The translations under genes and the position numbers were made by a program. A stretch of 54,875 bases of DNA, from NCBI GenBank assembly GCA_021299455.1, contig JAJTGQ010000005.1:1-54875 (forward strand). Reading direction: 5' to 3'. Position 1 is the stretch's first letter. Each line of letters starts with the position of its first letter. Positions 51,185 through 54,875 of the stretch are shown here, in pieces. This DNA comes from Flammeovirgaceae bacterium (GTDB lineage Bacteria > Bacteroidota > Bacteroidia > Cytophagales > Cyclobacteriaceae). Below the pieces are notes generated by a model. The model saw only the letters and a list, made by a program, of their open reading frames with translations, made no database searches and was not told the origin of the DNA.

Positions 51185-52309
51185 TTATTTGTTGTCAATC
51201 AAGCCACGACCACTTTTTTTCATTGCCCCGGATTCTTTCATTTTTTTTGAAATCACATCGAGAATCCCGTTTATAAACTGGCGACTCTTGGGGGTGCTAT
51301 ATTCCTTGGCTAATTCGATGTACTCGTTAATCGTAACTTTCACGGGAATATTGGGGAAATTAACCATTTCGGCCAACGCCATTTCCAATATGACACGATC
51401 CGTTAGTGGCAATCTATCAACCTCCCAGTTTTTTGTGTTTTGTGCGATCAATTCCTTATAGGATTCATCCAACTCAATGGTATTTTTGAATAACCTATCT
51501 ATAAACAGTTTGTCGTCTTCCCAATCTAAAGAAACCTTTTGCAACTCCACCTTTTGCCCATCAAAAGACTTAATCGTCTTTTCGGCAAGGCTCTTGATAA
51601 TGTCTTTGTCTTCCGCCCAGCGAATATCTTGTTCCTCAAAATAGTCGTTGATGGTGTTACTGCCTAAGATTACCTTTCTTAAGAAATATTTTAAAAATAC
51701 TTTCTGCGAATCGAGTTCTTGCGATTTCGATTCTATGAATTTCTGATATTCTTTGTCTTCCTTTAGTATCTCTCGAAACCAATCCCGAACCAGGGTTATC
51801 TTATTGGACCATCCGGCAGAGCGCAACAACTCCTTTTTCAACTCCGGGTTGTCGATGAGTGCCTGAATAATTGGCTGATTCGGAAAATTTGCATGAATGG
51901 ACTTCTTCTCACCACCGGCCACTTCGGCCAATGCTATTATCAGACCTAATGTGTTGTGATAGGTTTCTGTTAGCTTCTGAATTTCGATGGTGATATTCTT
52001 TCCGAGAAATTGTTGATCTTTTCGAACTTGCTTTTCGAATAGGCTGGTCGCATCAGCTACGGCACTTGAGATTGCTTTCTCTGTCTGACCAGTAGCCGTT
52101 ATTTTTTTAAACTGATTTTCGAAAACTTGTTTTGCTTCCTTCTTTTGCTTTCGAAGGGACTCTTTATCCTGCACCTCCATGCTATTCAAGTCGGGGCTAA
52201 AACGCTCATCTAACAAATCAAGAGAGAGGAGGTAATTTGCTTCTTTGCATTGCTCGAAAGCAAATAGGCTTTGCATGATTTTGATGCGGATGGTACGTCT
52301 GTTAAGCAT
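51185..52309 (-). CDS. nusB: Transcription antitermination factor NusB with long N-terminal extension
   Basis: The C-terminal part (about 230-365) is the NusB fold: DYFEEQDIRWAEDKDIIKSLAE, FIDRLFKNTIELDESYKELIAQNTKNW, PLTDRVILEMALAEMVNFPNIPVKVTINEYIELAKEYSTPKS and FINGILDVIS. NusB binds boxA RNA with S10 during rRNA antitermination. The N-terminal about 200 residues are a predicted helical extension usual in Bacteroidota, against a family norm of about 140 residues in all. The start MLNRRTIRIKIMQSLFAFEQ at 52309 matches the family; the longest frame (to 52375) is out of character upstream. It heads the minus-strand run to coaE. Confidence 0.93.
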   Translation of the reverse strand: MLNRRTIRIKIMQSLFAFEQCKEANYLLSLDLLDERFSPDLNSMEVQDKESLRKQKKEAKQVFENQFKKITATGQTEKAISSAVADATSLFEKQVRKDQQFLGKNITIEIQKLTETYHNTLGLIIALAEVAGGEKKSIHANFPNQPIIQALIDNPELKKELLRSAGWSNKITLVRDWFREILKEDKEYQKFIESKSQELDSQKVFLKYFLRKVILGSNTINDYFEEQDIRWAEDKDIIKSLAEKTIKSFDGQKVELQKVSLDWEDDKLFIDRLFKNTIELDESYKELIAQNTKNWEVDRLPLTDRVILEMALAEMVNFPNIPVKVTINEYIELAKEYSTPKSRQFINGILDVISKKMKESGAMKKSGRGLIDNK

Positions 52310-52398
52310 TCGGCTAAAGAACGTTTGAATGAGGCGGCAAATTACGGAAAGAAGTTGGAAAACAGAAGATCGCAATGGAATTCAGAAAACAGAAAGTC

Positions 52399-52450
52399 GA
52401 AGTCAGAATTCTATTTTTGACTTGGTTTGATAAGTGGCAATTCTAACTTC
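52399..52450. repeat. Inverted repeat in the nusB/ABC-exporter divergent gap
   Basis: GAAGTCAGAATT (52399-52410) matches AATTCTAACTTC (52439-52450) in inverted form, 11 of 12. The loop holds a TATTTTTG (52412-52419) that fits the -7 consensus on the plus strand, 113 bases before the exporter ATG. Nearby AGAAAACAGAAAG steps look like a degenerate dispersed repeat. Confidence 0.45.
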
Positions 52451-52532
52451 AAAATTCTATCATCTGTCTTCGCTACGTTTTAAATTTTTTTAGACTTGAA
52501 CCAAATGAAGTACCTTTCGTTTTTATCGGGGC

Positions 52533-54317
52533 ATGAAAGAACTTTTCTATCTTAACAAGTATCTCCTAAAGTACAAAAAGCTGATGATCCTGGGGCTGAT
52601 CTGGGTCATCATCTCGAACGCCTTTCAAATTCTCCCCGCGCAAATGGTTCGGTACTCAATCGATTTAGTCACCGACAATATTCGCATCTATCGGTCCCTA
52701 GACAAAAGCGTTGCTCAGCAGGCATTTTTTAACGTGTTCTCTAAAGGAATATTGATCTATGCCCTCCTTATTCTGGGCATGGCGCTATTGAGAGGCTTCT
52801 TTCTCTACCTGGTTCGCCAAACGTTGATTGTTATGAGCAGGCTTGTCGAATTCGACTTGAAAAATGAAATCTTCGAGCATTACGAATCGTTACCGCTTAG
52901 CTTTTATCGTAGAAATAACACGGGCGACTTGATGAATCGAATTAGTGAAGACGTCAGTCGGGTTCGCATGTATTTGGGGCCCTCGATCATGTATGGGCTG
53001 ACTCTCATCACTTTGTTTATGATGCTGATCCCAATCATGTTTAGCATCAGTCCAAAATTGACACTATACGCGCTGTTGCCCCTACCGATTTTGTCCATCA
53101 GTATTTTCTATGTCAACAATATCGTTGAACACCGCTCTGAACTGATTCAAAAAAGTCAATCGAGATTGAGCACTTTTGTGCAGGAAGCCTTTTCGGGCAT
53201 TCGGGTAATTAAATCTTTTACGCGCGAAGCGGAATCTGTTGCCAATTTTTCAACAGAAAGCAACGAATACAAGAAGCAATCTTTAAAGCTTACCAAAGTG
53301 CAAGCTTTATTCTTTCCGGTTATTATGGGACTTATTGGCTTAAGTACCGTGTTCACAGTTTACGCGGGTAGTGTAGAGGTCATCAACGGCTCACTAACAT
53401 TTGGAAACATTGCTGAGTTTATCATTTATGTAAACTTGCTAACCTGGCCGGTCGCTTCGCTGGGGTGGACAAGCAGCCTGGTGCAGCGAGCAGAGGCGTC
53501 ACAAAAACGCATCAACGAATTTTTAAAAACAAAGACCGACATTGTTTCTGAACAGAATATTCAACGAGAGATTCAAGGTGAAATTGAATTTCAACACGTT
53601 TCATTTACCTATCCCGATACAGGAATTCAGGCTATTAAAAATCTCTCTTTCAATATTAAGCCCGGAGAATCGATTGCCATCATTGGCGGCACGGGATCGG
53701 GAAAAAGTACAGTGTCCAATCTCATCTCTAGATTATATGATGTTACCCAGGGAGAAATTAAGATTGATAAAATTTCTATCAAAGATTATAATTTAATCAG
53801 TCTGCGAAGTCAGATGGGGGTAGTGCCACAAGATGTTTTTCTTTTCAGCGATACCATCTTCAACAACATTGCTTTTGGTTTGAAAACAGCTGATGAAGGC
53901 AAAGTGATTCAGGCCGCTAAAGATGCGGATGTGTACGATAATATCATGGGTTTCCCGAGTGCTTTTGCCACCCGGGTGGGAGAACGAGGCATCACGTTAT
54001 CGGGAGGACAAAAACAACGAGTGTCCATTGCACGAGCTGTAGCAAGAGAGCCAAAGATTTTGATTTTAGATGACGCACTATCCGCTGTTGACACAAAAAC
54101 AGAGAACACGATCCTCAACAGTATGAAGAAGATCATGAAAGGGAGAACGAGCATCATAATTTCTCATCGCGTATCATCCGCAAAGCTAGCGAACAAAATT
54201 ATCGTGCTTCAAGATGGGGAAATGGTGGAAGAGGGAACACATGAAACTCTGGTTGCCAAAGAGGGAGCCTACAAAGAATTGTATGAAAAACAGATGCAGG
54301 TGGAAGAGGTTAGTTAA
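52533..54317 (+). CDS. MsbA-like ABC exporter (fused permease and ATPase)
   Basis: The 594-residue half-transporter has a type I exporter membrane domain with about six helices (about 1-320; coupling segment FVQEAFSGIRVIKSFTREAES) and a nucleotide-binding domain (about 340-590). Walker A is IIGGTGSGKSTVSNL (near 386), Q-loop in GVVPQDVFLFSDT, signature LSGGQKQRVSIARAVA (near 489), Walker B ILILDDALSAVD and H-loop IIISHRVSS. It probably dimerises and exports lipid or peptide. It resembles MsbA/LmrA, but lipid A flipping is only a guess. It is divergent from nusB. Confidence 0.95.
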   Translation: MKELFYLNKYLLKYKKLMILGLIWVIISNAFQILPAQMVRYSIDLVTDNIRIYRSLDKSVAQQAFFNVFSKGILIYALLILGMALLRGFFLYLVRQTLIVMSRLVEFDLKNEIFEHYESLPLSFYRRNNTGDLMNRISEDVSRVRMYLGPSIMYGLTLITLFMMLIPIMFSISPKLTLYALLPLPILSISIFYVNNIVEHRSELIQKSQSRLSTFVQEAFSGIRVIKSFTREAESVANFSTESNEYKKQSLKLTKVQALFFPVIMGLIGLSTVFTVYAGSVEVINGSLTFGNIAEFIIYVNLLTWPVASLGWTSSLVQRAEASQKRINEFLKTKTDIVSEQNIQREIQGEIEFQHVSFTYPDTGIQAIKNLSFNIKPGESIAIIGGTGSGKSTVSNLISRLYDVTQGEIKIDKISIKDYNLISLRSQMGVVPQDVFLFSDTIFNNIAFGLKTADEGKVIQAAKDADVYDNIMGFPSAFATRVGERGITLSGGQKQRVSIARAVAREPKILILDDALSAVDTKTENTILNSMKKIMKGRTSIIISHRVSSAKLANKIIVLQDGEMVEEGTHETLVAKEGAYKELYEKQMQVEEVS

Positions 54318-54401
54318 GGCAGCACTTAATAGTGATGCCAGAAGCTAAACACCTTTTAAGAAAAATGCCTAACATTTATAAATTTAAAAATCGACTGTAA
54401 T

Positions 54402-54809
54402 ATGAAATTACTATTTCTCCTGCTAACTACTACGTTTTTTTCCTATGGACAAGAGCTTGTCGTGCTTAAGGATAACACAAAGCTAGAAGCGAGAAAAACA
54501 AAGCCTCGTAAAAATGCTTTTATAATAACACTATTAAATGGTGACAAGAGAGAGATAGCCAATAAAGATGTAGCGTTAATAGTGAATACAAGGCTCGAAG
54601 AGGAGCATTTTTGGAAAATAGAGGCAAACATTAATAGTGTGTATTTTGATGGAGATACTACATATGTAAAAGCAAAGCGCATAGTTGTTGGCAAAATATC
54701 TATTTTTGAATATTATGTAAGATCAATGACTCCCAACGGCAGGGAAATCGCTTTTAAGAAATTTTCAGATAACAAAATGATTGTGAAGTATTTGGAGCAA
54801 GGGCAGTGA
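54402..54809 (+). CDS. Small secreted protein of unknown function
   Basis: A 135-residue product with a clear signal peptide (MKLLFLLLTTTFFSYGQ, cleavage near residue 17) and a beta-rich mature part (VVLKDNTKLEARKTKPRKNAFIITLLNGDKREIANKDVALIV, then FDGDTTYVKAKRIVVGKISIFEYYVR). No family is recognised. The short strands with D/N turns suggest a small beta-sandwich or barrel in the periplasm. It follows the ABC exporter on the same strand after 84 bases; its codon use is more A-rich than that gene's, so the two need not be functionally linked. Confidence 0.7.
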   Translation: MKLLFLLLTTTFFSYGQELVVLKDNTKLEARKTKPRKNAFIITLLNGDKREIANKDVALIVNTRLEEEHFWKIEANINSVYFDGDTTYVKAKRIVVGKISIFEYYVRSMTPNGREIAFKKFSDNKMIVKYLEQGQ

Positions 54810-54814
54810 TATTG

Positions 54815-54822
54815 TATTTTTG
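54815..54822 (+). promoter_or_regulatory. Putative -7 element near the window end
   Basis: TATTTTTG matches TAnnTTTG and would drive a gene beyond the window edge. About 10 bases later TGAGTTACG and CGTAGCTCA can pair (one wobble) into a hairpin with an A-rich loop. Confidence 0.35.
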
Positions 54823-54875
54823 ATTCATCAAAATGAGTTACGTGAAAAAAAATGCGTAGCTCAAATCCCCTTAGA

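Noticed and set aside
1-54875. CRISPR arrays, tRNA genes and transposases
   Set aside because: No regularly spaced direct repeats, cloverleaf-like intergenic sequence or transposase/integrase motif was found on reading the gaps and frames.

Overview
The window looks like chromosomal DNA of a Bacteroidota bacterium, most likely order Cytophagales. The evidence is: gliding-type ABC genes (gldA, gldF, gldG); a Rho factor with the long insertion between Rho_N and the RNA-binding domain that is usual in this phylum; a bacterial GGGP-synthase-type prenyltransferase; LytTR regulator/kinase pairs; an N-terminally extended NusB; and repeated TAnnTTTG -7 elements upstream of genes. Gene density is high. 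I see no tRNA, rRNA, CRISPR array, transposase or integrase, and no gene-free stretch longer than about 300 bases.

Left part (1-9.2 kb): a broken lipoprotein gene at the edge; a three-gene overlapping phosphorelay operon on the minus strand (hybrid kinase with HPt, stand-alone receiver, LytTR regulator); a glycosyltransferase 2 gene whose N-terminal membrane segment is frameshifted; rho; and serS. Next comes a visibly AT-richer three-gene cassette (9244-10945: TIGR04255-like protein, small HEAT-like protein, NCIAWA-type protein of unknown function). It looks like accessory, transferred DNA.

11-23 kb: the gldA-gldF-gldG-DUF4340 operon. Downstream, an AAA/DUF4143 ATPase gene is flanked by the intact DUF4340 3' end on one side and a diverged second copy of that same 3' end on the other, so the ATPase segment looks inserted. 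A 37-bp near-perfect palindrome lies just upstream of the ATPase gene. Then follow a minus-strand run of CPBP protease, MMPL/RND exporter, sterol-desaturase-like hydroxylase, dGTPase, scramblase-like protein and glycyl-tRNA synthetase.

24.7-37.8 kb: two tandem paralogous membrane histidine kinases; a plus-strand run of UspA, cation/proton antiporter, lone biotin-carrier protein, two small membrane proteins and GGGP synthase; then a Kdo cluster, kdsA - transaldolase/CBS fusion - KdsC-like HAD phosphatase. The fusion joins a fructose-6-phosphate-aldolase-like barrel to the CBS pair normally found on arabinose-5-phosphate isomerase (KdsD). It is the most interesting gene in the window. A LytS/LytT pair, a CarbopepD-type secreted protein and a small ORF follow.

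37.8-54.9 kb: a membrane zinc-ribbon protein, an alpha/beta hydrolase, dxs, scpA, a tripartite efflux operon (adaptor, RND pump, TolC-like protein with a repeat-derived N terminus), and the housekeeping run nusB - ytxH-like - DUF1573 - yajC - YbbR - coaE. The window ends with an MsbA-like ABC exporter and a small secreted protein. Envelope biogenesis (Kdo, lipids, efflux, gliding) is the dominant theme.
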